A stretch of DNA of 64,000 nt, from assembly GCF_031127875.1 (NCBI RefSeq), contig NZ_JARXIA010000001.1:434001-498000 (forward strand), written 5' to 3'. The notes beneath the pieces were generated by a model. That model ran no database searches, was not told the origin of the DNA, and saw only the letters and a list, made by a program, of their open reading frames with translations. Positions 52,465-61,223 of the stretch are shown one piece after another. How positions within the stretch are numbered: position 1 is the stretch's first letter; each line of letters begins with the position of its first letter. The DNA comes from Pelagicoccus sp. SDUM812005. GTDB lineage: Bacteria; Verrucomicrobiota; Verrucomicrobiia; Opitutales; Opitutaceae. Both the position numbers and the translations under genes were made by a program.

Positions 52465-54570
52465 ATGCACAGGTTTTTTGAGATGAAATTAGTAGATGGA
52501 TTTAAAGGATTGTTGAGCTCTGCCCTTGTTTGGGGAGCGGTTGGACTTGCTGCGAAGGAGAAGTCGCTGGTGCGCGGGTACGTGGATGAGTTGTTGCAAG
52601 GCAGCGAGTTGGCAGGAGCTGTGCGGCTGGAGGTCGTGGACTCTTTCGCTTCGGAGGAAGCGTTCGAGCTGATCGAAAAGGGAAGTAGGACTATTGTGCA
52701 GGCTGGCGGCGATGCCGGCTTGTTGTATGGGGTGCAGGAGCTTTTGATGCCGCATAGTGTGGTGGAAGCTGAAGGGGAGCCGGACTTTGAGATTCGAGGT
52801 GCGGTTCTGATGATGTTAAGCCAGGACTGGGATTATCAGTCCGAGCTCCATCCGGATACCTTTCCTTGGTTTTATGACCAGGAGCTGATGACGAAGTATC
52901 TCGATTATTTGGCCTCTGCCCGTCTGAATACACTGGTGCTGTGGTCTGGCCACTTGTTTCCGCATATCCTAGATCTGCCCGAATATCCGGAGGCGTCGCG
53001 TTTTTCTGCGGAAGAGATTCACCGGAATCAGGAACAGTTCCGCTGGCTGGCGAACGAATGTGGTAAGCGGAATATCACGATCCTGACCCACTTCTACAAT
53101 ATTCACATTAGCGACGACTTGGCTAAGGTTTTGGGTCGCACGGGCAAGGAGCCGACGCGTTACGAGGAGCCGGATGCGTTTGTGACGAAGTATTACCGCA
53201 CCCTCCTGAGCCGTTACTTTGAGACTTTCCCCAGCGTGGGGCTTTACGTGTGTCCCGGAGAATCGCTTGGCCTGGAATTCCAGAAAGGCTGGTTCGAGGA
53301 CGTGATCTTCAAGGTCGCCAAGGAGACTGGCAGGGAACCTTTGCTGATCATTCGCGATTGGACTTTGGATCCGGATTTCATGGAAGCCCTGCCGTCCCTG
53401 TACGGAAATCTGTATTCGGAATTGAAACACAACGACGAAACGATCACCAGCCCTTGGCCGGATACGCGTCATCGTAAGTGGAAGGGTAAGCTGAAGGGGC
53501 ATATCATAAATCTGCACGATCCTTCGGATGTGGTTCCGTATCGTGTGGGCAGTCCGAAGCTTTTCAACGAGATGGTGGGACACTGGAAGGATGAAGGCTA
53601 TTTTAAGGGGTCTTGGTTCTATCCTCCGCAAGCTTGGGTTTGGCCGAATACCGTAGATGTCTTGCCGGAGGGCGAGAGCTTGCTCGGTTTCGAGCGGGAC
53701 GATCTTTGGCATTTGCTGGAAGGGCGTTACCTTTGGAAGGCGAAGCGCGAGGAGGAAGGGGAAACCCGTTGGGCTGCGGATTGGCTCGGTCGCAAGTTCG
53801 AGAATCCACAGGTGGGTGAACTCATGGTGGAGTGGTACGACTTGACGGCGCCTATTTTGCCAGGGCTGCAAAACTTGACCGCGGTTCGCTTCGGAAACTT
53901 CTTCCCGCCATCGATCGCTCGCGTTCAGACGGATGTGGACGAGATTCTGGGATCGCGTCTTAGTTTGGATGAAGGTCCGATCGAAGGGGCGACCGGGCAT
54001 ACGGGGCAACGCTACTACAGTCGGCCTGTGGATGCGTATACGATTTCCAAATACGAAGAGCGCTATGCGGTATCGGGAATAGAGGACCTACGCTCGGTAC
54101 CCGTGGCCCAGTACGCGGAGTGGATTGATTCCGGAAGGCTCCCCAAGGAACACTACCTCGAACCCCTGAAGCTCTCAGCCCTTTACGTTGCAATGGCCAA
54201 GGAGGCGCTCGACTTGGCTCAGGATATGGCGGACTTGCCCGGTGCGGAAGTAGGGGAACGCTTACGGTTCGTGAGCGATAGCCAGTGCCTCGTTTATACG
54301 GCGGAGTTCTATGACCTGAAGGTTCAGGCAGCGTTTGCCAAGCGCATGTTGGAGAAGACGGGGGATCTTAAGTACGCGGACGATTTTGAATCCTTGATGG
54401 AAAGAAGCGTAGTGAAGTACGAGCAACTGGTCCGATACGCGCTGAAGTTTTACAAGGCAGGGTCTTCGATGTGGGCGGCGAAGCCTTGGGAGCGTACGCT
54501 CAACGACAAGGTTAAGTGGGATCGAGACGAGCAATTGAAGTGGCTTCATGAATACAAAAAGGCTCGCTGA
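52465..54570 (+). CDS. Exported glycosidase-like protein with GH67/GH20-type N-terminal domain, unassigned
   Basis: A 701-residue exported protein; a hydrophobic segment (FKGLLSSALVWGAVGLAA) gives the export signal, with ATG 52483 as an alternative start. Residues 40-95 (RTIVQAGGDAGLLYGVQELL) resemble the N-terminal domain that precedes GH20, GH67 and GH84/115 barrels. A TIM-barrel-like region follows: RLNTLVLWSGHLFPHILDL, NITILTHFYNIHISDD, SVGLYVCPGESLG and PLLIIRDWTLDPDFM, with acidic residues at strand ends. A helical C-terminal domain ends the chain. I do not recognise an assigned CAZy family. Its place between importer and GH28 suggests action on a uronic-acid-bearing pectin fragment. 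Confidence 0.65.
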   Translation: MHRFFEMKLVDGFKGLLSSALVWGAVGLAAKEKSLVRGYVDELLQGSELAGAVRLEVVDSFASEEAFELIEKGSRTIVQAGGDAGLLYGVQELLMPHSVVEAEGEPDFEIRGAVLMMLSQDWDYQSELHPDTFPWFYDQELMTKYLDYLASARLNTLVLWSGHLFPHILDLPEYPEASRFSAEEIHRNQEQFRWLANECGKRNITILTHFYNIHISDDLAKVLGRTGKEPTRYEEPDAFVTKYYRTLLSRYFETFPSVGLYVCPGESLGLEFQKGWFEDVIFKVAKETGREPLLIIRDWTLDPDFMEALPSLYGNLYSELKHNDETITSPWPDTRHRKWKGKLKGHIINLHDPSDVVPYRVGSPKLFNEMVGHWKDEGYFKGSWFYPPQAWVWPNTVDVLPEGESLLGFERDDLWHLLEGRYLWKAKREEEGETRWAADWLGRKFENPQVGELMVEWYDLTAPILPGLQNLTAVRFGNFFPPSIARVQTDVDEILGSRLSLDEGPIEGATGHTGQRYYSRPVDAYTISKYEERYAVSGIEDLRSVPVAQYAEWIDSGRLPKEHYLEPLKLSALYVAMAKEALDLAQDMADLPGAEVGERLRFVSDSQCLVYTAEFYDLKVQAAFAKRMLEKTGDLKYADDFESLMERSVVKYEQLVRYALKFYKAGSSMWAAKPWERTLNDKVKWDRDEQLKWLHEYKKAR

Positions 54571-54603
54571 GTTTATGGAATCTAAGAGGAGAGTATATTA
54601 GCT

Positions 54604-55899
54604 ATGAGGTTATTGAAGCATTTAAGTATTGGAGCGGCGGTTGTTGCATTGGCAGGCAGCGCTGCTTATTCGCAAAGTTCGATCGATCACGATCCACTTT
54701 TGGATCGCGAGAGGTATTTGATTACCGACTACGGGGCGGTTGGCGATGAGAGTACCATCAATACGGAAGCGATCCAGAAGGCGATCGACACGGCTTCCGA
54801 ATCAGGAGGAGGCGTGGTAGTGATTCCTAAGGGTGTTTTTCGGTCTGGTTCTATTTTCATCAAGCCAGGAGTGGGCCTGCATCTTGAAAAAGGAGGCGTC
54901 CTGCAAGGATCGCAGCAGCTTGAAGATTATCCCAAGTTGAACACGCGTATTGAAGGGCATTTCGAGCCATGGCGTATGGCCTTGGTCAACGCTCAGCATG
55001 TGGACCAGCTTCGCATCACTGGGGAAGGCTTGCTGGATGGCAATGGCGAGCCGTTTTGGGCGGCGTTTTGGCAGCGTCGGGAAGAGAATCCGAATTGCAC
55101 GAACCTGGAGGTGGAGCGCCCGCGCATGATGTTCATCGACCAGTGTAAGGATGTTTTGATACAAGGGGTAAGTCTGCAGGATTCGGGCTTCTGGAACATA
55201 CACGTTTATCGTTCGCAGGATGTAACGATCGATGGCGTTTCGATCACTTCGCCCAATGGCACCCCTCCGGACCGGGCCCCTAGCTCGGATGGAATCGACA
55301 TCGATAGCTGTCAGCGGGTAACGGTGCGAGACTGTTTCATAACGGTGGGCGATGACTGTATTGCTATTAAGGGTACAAAAGGTCCGGACGCTTTGGAAGA
55401 TGAGACAAGTCCTCCGGTGGAAGATATTTTGGTGGAAAACTGTCGCTTCGACAGTGGGCACGGGGTGGTGACGCTGGGCAGCGAAGCGACCATCGTGCGT
55501 AACGTGACGGTGCGGAATTGTACGGTGACGGGCTGGAACAAGCTGGTGCGTCTAAAGTTGCGCCCGGATACGCCTCAGACTTACGAGAACTTGCTCTACG
55601 AAAACATTGTCTACGAAGCGGAAGGCGGAATTTTTGATATCAAGCCTTGGAAGCAGTTCTTCGACCTGAAGGGGCAGGAACCGCCGCGTTCGGTGGTGCG
55701 CAACGTTACGGTTCGGAACGTAAAGGGCTGGACTGGCAAGTGGGGCGAGATCGTGGGAAATCCGTTGGATACGATCTCAAACTTTTCCGTGGAAAACGTG
55801 GAGCTTGAAATCGAGAGCGACGTGATGACGCTTGGTCAAGTCGACGGCCTGCGCTTCAAGAACGTGACCGTGAATGGTAAGAAGCTGCAGACCGAGTAG
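54604..55899 (+). CDS. Exported GH28 polygalacturonase-family enzyme
   Basis: A 431-residue exported enzyme with a signal peptide (about 1-22). It has a beta-helix opening YLITDYGAVGDESTINTEAI and then the GH28 hallmarks: SSDGIDID (NTDG-type strand), VGDDCIAIKG (catalytic Asp pair), SGHGVVTLGSE (His-Gly) and RLKLRP (RIK-type). All catalytic residues are present. It hydrolyses alpha-1,4-galacturonosyl or related rhamnogalacturonan bonds, exo- or endo-. GAGGAGAG lies 11-18 nt before the ATG region. It ends the pectin block; the stop is only 6 nt from the end of the convergent histidine kinase gene. Confidence 0.92.
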   Translation: MRLLKHLSIGAAVVALAGSAAYSQSSIDHDPLLDRERYLITDYGAVGDESTINTEAIQKAIDTASESGGGVVVIPKGVFRSGSIFIKPGVGLHLEKGGVLQGSQQLEDYPKLNTRIEGHFEPWRMALVNAQHVDQLRITGEGLLDGNGEPFWAAFWQRREENPNCTNLEVERPRMMFIDQCKDVLIQGVSLQDSGFWNIHVYRSQDVTIDGVSITSPNGTPPDRAPSSDGIDIDSCQRVTVRDCFITVGDDCIAIKGTKGPDALEDETSPPVEDILVENCRFDSGHGVVTLGSEATIVRNVTVRNCTVTGWNKLVRLKLRPDTPQTYENLLYENIVYEAEGGIFDIKPWKQFFDLKGQEPPRSVVRNVTVRNVKGWTGKWGEIVGNPLDTISNFSVENVELEIESDVMTLGQVDGLRFKNVTVNGKKLQTE

Positions 55900-55905
55900 C
55901 CAGGC

Positions 55906-58203
55906 TTACAGTGCAAAGGCGTTTTGGGCCTTGTAGTCGTACAGCGCTTGGCGGACGCGTTCGTCTTTGACCGGCTTCGATAGGAAATCGTTCATGCCTG
56001 CGGCCCGCATGGCGGGCTCTGCATCGGATTCGACGTTGGCGGTGAATCCGATGATCCAGGGTTGGTCGATTTCGTCGTTGGCCCGTATGATGCGGCAAGC
56101 TTCCAGCCCATCCATTTTTGGCATCTGCAAGTCCATGAAGATGATGTCGTAGGGTTTCTTGAGGACGGCGGCTACTGCTTCCTGTCCGTCGTTGGCGATA
56201 TCCACGGCGAAGCCTTCTCGTTTCATGATTAGCTTAAAGACCTTTTGATTCACCTTGTTGTCTTCGGCTAGCAGGATGCGGGTGCATTTGCTGGGGAGTC
56301 TGTCGGCTTGTTGTTGTTGTTGGTGCCTCGCTTTGTTTTTCGTTACCTTAGGCGGCGATCCGATCGCTTGCGCTATAAAGTTTCTCGCTTCGCTGAGTCG
56401 AAATGGGCAGTTGCTGTAGATGCCTTGGGAATCAGCGTTCCGCTTGAGGGGATGTTGGATAGTGAGGGAGGCGAGCTTGGCGGGGACCGGTTTTTGTTCT
56501 TCGAAGTTGTTGAAGCGGGAGCCAATGGAAAAGTCAGGGCGCTCTTCGGGGGTGACAAGTTTCAATCCCCATCGTTTTCCGAGCGCTTCGAGGCTCTCTT
56601 TCAGAGGGGTGAAAGGTACTTGTACGGAAAGGCTTCGATCGATGGGAAGAGGATCTGGAGCAAGACGTGCGGCGATGGTTTCTGCGGGAGCGTTGGCGAG
56701 CGAGAGTTCGAACGAGAAGGTGGTACCTTTTCCCTCGACGCTGCGGACTGCGATGTCGCCGCCCATGGCTTTGACCAGTTTTTGGCTGATCGCGAGTCCG
56801 AGACCGGTGCCGCCGTATTGGCGAGTGGTTGTGGAGTCGACTTGGGAGAAGGCTTGGAAAAGTCGGTCTAGCCTATCTTGCGGGATGCCGATTCCGGTGT
56901 CGTGAACGGCGATGCTGAGGGTAGAGGAGGGAACGTCGTCGTCGGTCGAGGCGTATTTGGCTTCGAGCCAGACATAGCCAGTTCTCGTGAACTTGGCTGC
57001 GTTCCCAAGCAGATTGACCACGACTTGTCGCAGTCGCGTAATGTCTCCCAAGATGGTGTAAGGCAAGCTCGGGTCGAGGGTGACGAAGAAGTCGACCTGC
57101 TTTTCCCAATGGAGGGCTGCCACCATATCGATGGCTTCTTCGAGGCAATCGGGGAGACTGAAGGGGGCGGTTTCCAGCTCTAGGTGTCCGCTTTCGATTT
57201 TCGAGTAGTCGAGGATTTCGTTGATGATCGCGAGCAGGTTGTCGGAGCTGGATTGGATAATCTTGACGTAGTTTTGCAGCTCGTGGTCGATCTTCTCGGA
57301 TGCGAGTACGCTGCTCATGCCTACGATGGCGTTCAAGGGCGTGCGCAACTCGTGGCTCATCGTGGAGAGGAATTCGGATTTGGCTTTGGAGGCGGCTTCC
57401 GCCTTGTGCATGGCGGTGCGAAGCTCTCGGGTTCGCGTGGAGACTTGGTCCTCGAGTGTTCTGTTGTGCTCGCTGATGGCTCGATCCCGTTCTTGGACGC
57501 CTTCCATCATGGTGTTGACGCTTTGGGCGAGCGACCCGATTTCGTCGTCGAAGCGTTTCGAGGCGCGTCTCGAGTAGTTGCCGTCTTGGGCGACTTGTTT
57601 GGCGAATTGTTCGAGCTCGAGCAGAGGGCGGGTGATTAGGCGTTGCAGGAGGTTCGCGATCCAGACTGAGAAGAGGGTTCCGAGGGCGACGATAATGACA
57701 GCGATGGTAATGGCTTTGCGCAGCTCTGCGTGTAAGGAGCGGGAATCAGTTTCGATGAGGAGGGTGCCGACGTGCTCTTGGCGTACTAGGATTTTGGTTA
57801 CACGCGAAACGGAGGATGGCGTGAGGATTGATCCGTAGGTCTCTGGAGCGGGAGGGATCTTAAGGGAGGGGGTTCTTTGGTAGGACGTGAAGAGGCTTCC
57901 ATCAGGTTTGTAGAGGGCGGCGAGGGTGATGTCCGTTTCGCTCGAAAGACTATTTAGGTAGTCAGCGGCTGTTATGGGATCGTCGAAGATCAGCGATGCT
58001 TCCGAATTGCTGGCGACGATGGAGGAAAGAGAGCTTAAGTGCTCGGTCTTTTGTTCAATGAAGGTTGCTTTTTCATGGAAGACGTAGGCGACGCCGAAGA
58101 GCGAAAGCGTAGCAAGGCTGGAAAGCTTCGTCGCGAGCAGGAACTTCTTGCGAACGCTGATCGAGACGAGCGAGCTTGCCCAGGCTTGTAGTCGTTTTCC
58201 CAT
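55906..58203 (-). CDS. Hybrid sensor histidine kinase with CHASE8-like periplasmic domain
   Basis: A 765-residue membrane kinase. Helix one (about 23-42) and helix two (about 165-188) bracket a periplasmic domain containing SIVASNSEASLIFDDPITAA and LAALYKPDGSLFTSYQR, the pattern of the CHASE8 sensor also found in YfiN-type diguanylate cyclases. HAMP follows, then HisKA (FLSTMSHELRTPLNAIVG, phospho-His near 287), HATPase (VVNLLGNAAKFT, HDTGIGIPQDRL, QYGGTGLGLAISQKLV), a weak receiver-like stretch (about 520-610), a Gln-rich linker, and an intact receiver (LLAEDNKVNQKVF and MDLQMPKMDG). No output domain is present, so phosphate must pass to another protein. It is 1 nt after yfiR, with the receptor upstream. 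Confidence 0.92.
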   Translation of the reverse strand: MGKRLQAWASSLVSISVRKKFLLATKLSSLATLSLFGVAYVFHEKATFIEQKTEHLSSLSSIVASNSEASLIFDDPITAADYLNSLSSETDITLAALYKPDGSLFTSYQRTPSLKIPPAPETYGSILTPSSVSRVTKILVRQEHVGTLLIETDSRSLHAELRKAITIAVIIVALGTLFSVWIANLLQRLITRPLLELEQFAKQVAQDGNYSRRASKRFDDEIGSLAQSVNTMMEGVQERDRAISEHNRTLEDQVSTRTRELRTAMHKAEAASKAKSEFLSTMSHELRTPLNAIVGMSSVLASEKIDHELQNYVKIIQSSSDNLLAIINEILDYSKIESGHLELETAPFSLPDCLEEAIDMVAALHWEKQVDFFVTLDPSLPYTILGDITRLRQVVVNLLGNAAKFTRTGYVWLEAKYASTDDDVPSSTLSIAVHDTGIGIPQDRLDRLFQAFSQVDSTTTRQYGGTGLGLAISQKLVKAMGGDIAVRSVEGKGTTFSFELSLANAPAETIAARLAPDPLPIDRSLSVQVPFTPLKESLEALGKRWGLKLVTPEERPDFSIGSRFNNFEEQKPVPAKLASLTIQHPLKRNADSQGIYSNCPFRLSEARNFIAQAIGSPPKVTKNKARHQQQQQADRLPSKCTRILLAEDNKVNQKVFKLIMKREGFAVDIANDGQEAVAAVLKKPYDIIFMDLQMPKMDGLEACRIIRANDEIDQPWIIGFTANVESDAEPAMRAAGMNDFLSKPVKDERVRQALYDYKAQNAFAL

Positions 58204-58204
58204 T

Positions 58205-58759
58205 TCAGCGAACAGCGAGCTGGGCGAGCTTCGAGCTTACTCCAAGGTTATAGGAATCGACTTCGATCAGGTTGAGGGCGAAGCGCAGGCGGTTTTGCAG
58301 GGTCACGAATTCAATTAGCCCGCCGGAGTCCATGAAGCCGGTTTCGCTACTGACTGTAATGGTGGCTTCTTGGCGGGAATTGGTCACGATATCGGACCAA
58401 CGTTTCTTTTGTCCGCGGCCGACGTAGATCATATCAAGCCCTTTGGCTTGGTCCAAGTAGGGCGCGTTGGCATCGATTTCGACGATCTCGAACGATCGAG
58501 TCGGGGTCGATTTGTCTGCGGCGATCGACTTGAGCTCGCGGTAGAGGCTGGGCTCGTTGAGCACTCCGATCTTGGAATGCCCGGTTTTCGGTTTTTCCCA
58601 GCGGACGAAGTCGACGAAGCGCAGTAGGTAGTTGGCCTTGAGCGAGTCTTCGTTGAGAGATTGGGCTTGGCTATCGCTTGCGGTCGCAGCGAAGAGGCAG
58701 AGCGCTATCAATGGAATCGCGAAATGGCGGAATTTTGGCGGAAGCAGCGTCATCTTCAT
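58205..58759 (-). CDS. yfiR: YfiR-family periplasmic protein (DUF4154)
   Basis: A 184-residue exported protein with a signal peptide (about 1-32). SLKANYLLRFVDFVRWEKPK opens the family, and the end VTLQNRLRFALNLIEVDSYNLGVSSKLAQLAVR (quoted in parts: IEFVTLQNRLRFALN and SSKLAQLA) is the strongest signature, including the C-terminal helix. In Pseudomonas YfiR holds the CHASE8 sensor of YfiN inactive in the periplasm. Here its neighbour is a histidine kinase with the same kind of sensor, so YfiR probably controls that kinase. The Cys pairs of Pseudomonas YfiR are not visible. It lies 2 nt after the receptor gene. Confidence 0.88.
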   Translation of the reverse strand: MKMTLLPPKFRHFAIPLIALCLFAATASDSQAQSLNEDSLKANYLLRFVDFVRWEKPKTGHSKIGVLNEPSLYRELKSIAADKSTPTRSFEIVEIDANAPYLDQAKGLDMIYVGRGQKKRWSDIVTNSRQEATITVSSETGFMDSGGLIEFVTLQNRLRFALNLIEVDSYNLGVSSKLAQLAVR

Positions 58760-58761
58760 AC

Positions 58762-60855
58762 TTAGAACTCGAGGTTCATTTCGAGGTAAGCTTCGCGCTT
58801 AATTTCGCTACCGATACCGATGTAGTCCTTGAGGTAAGTCTCGTCGACTTGGGGATCTAGAAGGTTTCGTCCGACGAGGGAGAGGCGAAATTGCTCGTTC
58901 GGTTGCCAGGTGAGACGGAGATCGCCTTGCATGCTCTGCTCTTGGTTGGAGCGGGGACTCGCGTATCCACTTTTATAGCGCAGTCCTAGGTCGGCCTGCC
59001 ACTCTGCGGTGAAACTCTGGGAATACCAGAGGGAGGCTTGATGGGTAGGGACGTTGTTGCTGAGCGTTTCCAGTTCTGCCTGCAGGGTCGGAAGGTTTTG
59101 GATATTCGCAGCGAATCGTTCCGCGGGCTCGAAGCGATCTCCGATATAGGAGTAGTTGAGTAGCAGTTTGCTGCGTTCGCCCAAGACAAGGTCGCGACTG
59201 AATTCGAGTCCGTAGGATCTGCCTGTGGCGAGGTTGTCGATCACCATTTGGTTGAGCAGGTAGGGATCCGCCACGGCGAGAACGGGTATCATGTTGAAGT
59301 CGCGGAAACCGATGATGTCCGCGTACTCGTTTAGGAAGGCTGTGACGACGAGCGATCCACCGGCTTGGTACTGGCTGCGGTATCCGATCTCGATCGCATC
59401 GAGTCGCTCGCTCTTCAGCTCGATTCCTTGGTTGGTGAGGTTGAGGAGCTGGGTGTCTATGGTGAAGTCGCCGTAGGGAGTCGGAATCACGAAGGGCTCT
59501 AGTCCAAGGTAGCCGTTTTTCATGCTTTCGATAGAGGTGATTCCTGAGGGGACGGCTCGGCTGGAAGAGGAGTAGGCAAGCCAGATGCGGCTTGCGTCAT
59601 TCAAGCGATAGAGCAAGCGGGCTGAGGGGAGCGGCTCCACGTGGTCGGTGTAGGAGTCGTAGCTGGCGCTGAGGCCGGCCGTCAGCTCGAGCTTTTGCGG
59701 TGAGAGGGTGAGGGTGTATTCTCCGCCGAGGTGGGCAGTGGTTTTACGAGGAGTGTAGTCATCTAGGAACGAGGTTTCCTCGGAGTCGAAGAGCGTTTCA
59801 TCGTCGAGTACCACGCCGGCGCTCAGGACGAACTTGTGTCTCTCGCTCGGTGAGATCAGGGAGCGGAACTCGAGACCGCCGAGCGAGAAGTCGTAGTTCG
59901 CGTAGAGGGACCGGAAATCGGTGCTGCCGACCCAGCCGCGCAGGCTGAATCCATTGTCTCGATCTTCATGGTGGGTCCATTTGAGCTGTGTATTGAAGCC
60001 ACTTTGAGTTTCCGGAGCTACCAGCGTTTCCGGGTATCCGGTTTCTGGATCCAGCACGGATCGAGAGAAGCCCAGCTCGGAGTCGAAATACTCGGCGGAC
60101 AGGCTGATCAAGTTTCCGCTGTTGGGACGCTTTTCGTAGCGGATGCCAGCTCTGCTCGTCGTCCAGGCATCGCTTAACAAGTCGGCAGCAGACTGGCGTT
60201 CGCTGTGTTTCGCCCAGACGCGAATGCCTGAATTTTGGTCAATGAGCCAACCGTGTCGCCCTTCGGTAGAGCGGTTAAGGTTGCCCACGCGGGTTTTCAG
60301 CACGGTGCCTTCGGTTTCGAAGACGGATTTTAGAATCACATTGACCCGACCGTTCGCGGCGTTGGTACCCCAGAGGCTGCCGCCTGGACCGTAAACCACT
60401 TCTACGGAGGCGACGTCGTCGAGGAGCAGGTCGTGGTCGCTTCCGAAAAGTCCGTTGAAGAGGGTGCTGTTTTGGCTTTGTTCGTCCACGGTGAACAAGG
60501 CTCGCGAGAAGAAGCGTGAATTCATGCCTCTGACTCCGAGTCCCCAGGCTCCGTTGCTCGAGCGCATGATGTGAACGCCGGGCGCGTAGCGCAGCATTTC
60601 GGGAATGGAGTCGACGGGCAGGTTTTGGATTGCTTCCTCGTCGAACACGAAGGCCCCGTTGGGCGCGTCGAAAAGCTGGAAGCCGGATTTCGAGGATTCG
60701 ATAACCGGCATGCTGGCGAGCTCCTCGAGCGAGAGCCCGGAGAAGTCGTTGGCGGTGAGTGAAACCGACGCGATCGAAGACAGGGCAAGGGCAGCGAGCC
60801 CGAGTCGTCTGGTAGGTGAAACTCTGGTGTTACTTGTCGGAGGGTGGATTCCCAT
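58762..60855 (-). CDS. TonB-dependent receptor of the YfiR/kinase operon
   Basis: An outer-membrane receptor of about 697 residues. The ATG at 60855 leads into a signal (about 13-33, LGLAALALSSIASVSLTA); an in-frame start at 60966 is longer and lacks a signal. GLSLEELASMPVI follows, then the plug: PEMLRYAPGVHIMRSSNG, LGVRGMNSRFF and VEVVYGPGGSLWGTNAANGRVNVIL (plug end VYGPGG, NGRVNVI). The barrel ends YLEMNLEF. Receptors of this group resemble colicin/vitamin or heme-type TonB proteins and co-occur with DUF4154 and two-component genes. It may import a ligand or signal its presence to YfiR and the kinase. Confidence 0.9.
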   Translation of the reverse strand: MGIHPPTSNTRVSPTRRLGLAALALSSIASVSLTANDFSGLSLEELASMPVIESSKSGFQLFDAPNGAFVFDEEAIQNLPVDSIPEMLRYAPGVHIMRSSNGAWGLGVRGMNSRFFSRALFTVDEQSQNSTLFNGLFGSDHDLLLDDVASVEVVYGPGGSLWGTNAANGRVNVILKSVFETEGTVLKTRVGNLNRSTEGRHGWLIDQNSGIRVWAKHSERQSAADLLSDAWTTSRAGIRYEKRPNSGNLISLSAEYFDSELGFSRSVLDPETGYPETLVAPETQSGFNTQLKWTHHEDRDNGFSLRGWVGSTDFRSLYANYDFSLGGLEFRSLISPSERHKFVLSAGVVLDDETLFDSEETSFLDDYTPRKTTAHLGGEYTLTLSPQKLELTAGLSASYDSYTDHVEPLPSARLLYRLNDASRIWLAYSSSSRAVPSGITSIESMKNGYLGLEPFVIPTPYGDFTIDTQLLNLTNQGIELKSERLDAIEIGYRSQYQAGGSLVVTAFLNEYADIIGFRDFNMIPVLAVADPYLLNQMVIDNLATGRSYGLEFSRDLVLGERSKLLLNYSYIGDRFEPAERFAANIQNLPTLQAELETLSNNVPTHQASLWYSQSFTAEWQADLGLRYKSGYASPRSNQEQSMQGDLRLTWQPNEQFRLSLVGRNLLDPQVDETYLKDYIGIGSEIKREAYLEMNLEF

Positions 60856-61223
60856 AGTGATTCTAAGTAGTCTCTCTATCGGTCCACTCAGTGTATTTCT
60901 TGAAGACGGTTTTACGGTAAATCGTTGATTCTTGCTCCTACCTAGTCGTCGCGGAAGAGGCGGCATCCCTAAACGACAGCTCCGATCCTCAGAGCTGCTG
61001 GGAACTGGCGATCTCTCTCATTTAGATCAGCCGCCTTCCGGACCTCTGTGGACTAGTTCAATCGGCCGCGCTCGAGGCGTTTTTTTGCCGCTCCTCGCGG
61101 CGATTTCTGATTTCTGATGCGATCCGCTTCGATCAGGACAGGGGGGGGCGAGTTGGATTCTGGGAAACAGCTCGCTGGAAGCAGTCTTGTGAATGTGGGG
61201 TGGGGATGTTGTTAAAGCGCAAT
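60856..61223. other. Intergenic region upstream of the receptor operon
   Basis: 368 nt without a credible gene. It holds the promoter of the receptor operon and the end of the GH31 transcript. A short GCCGC/GCGGC hairpin near 61087-61102 has its T-tract on the wrong side for GH31, and no riboswitch consensus was seen. Confidence 0.5.

Noticed and set aside
61087-61102. Terminator for GH31
   Set aside because: The short hairpin has its T-tract on the plus-strand 5' side, which does not serve minus-strand transcription, and it lies more than 100 nt beyond the stop.
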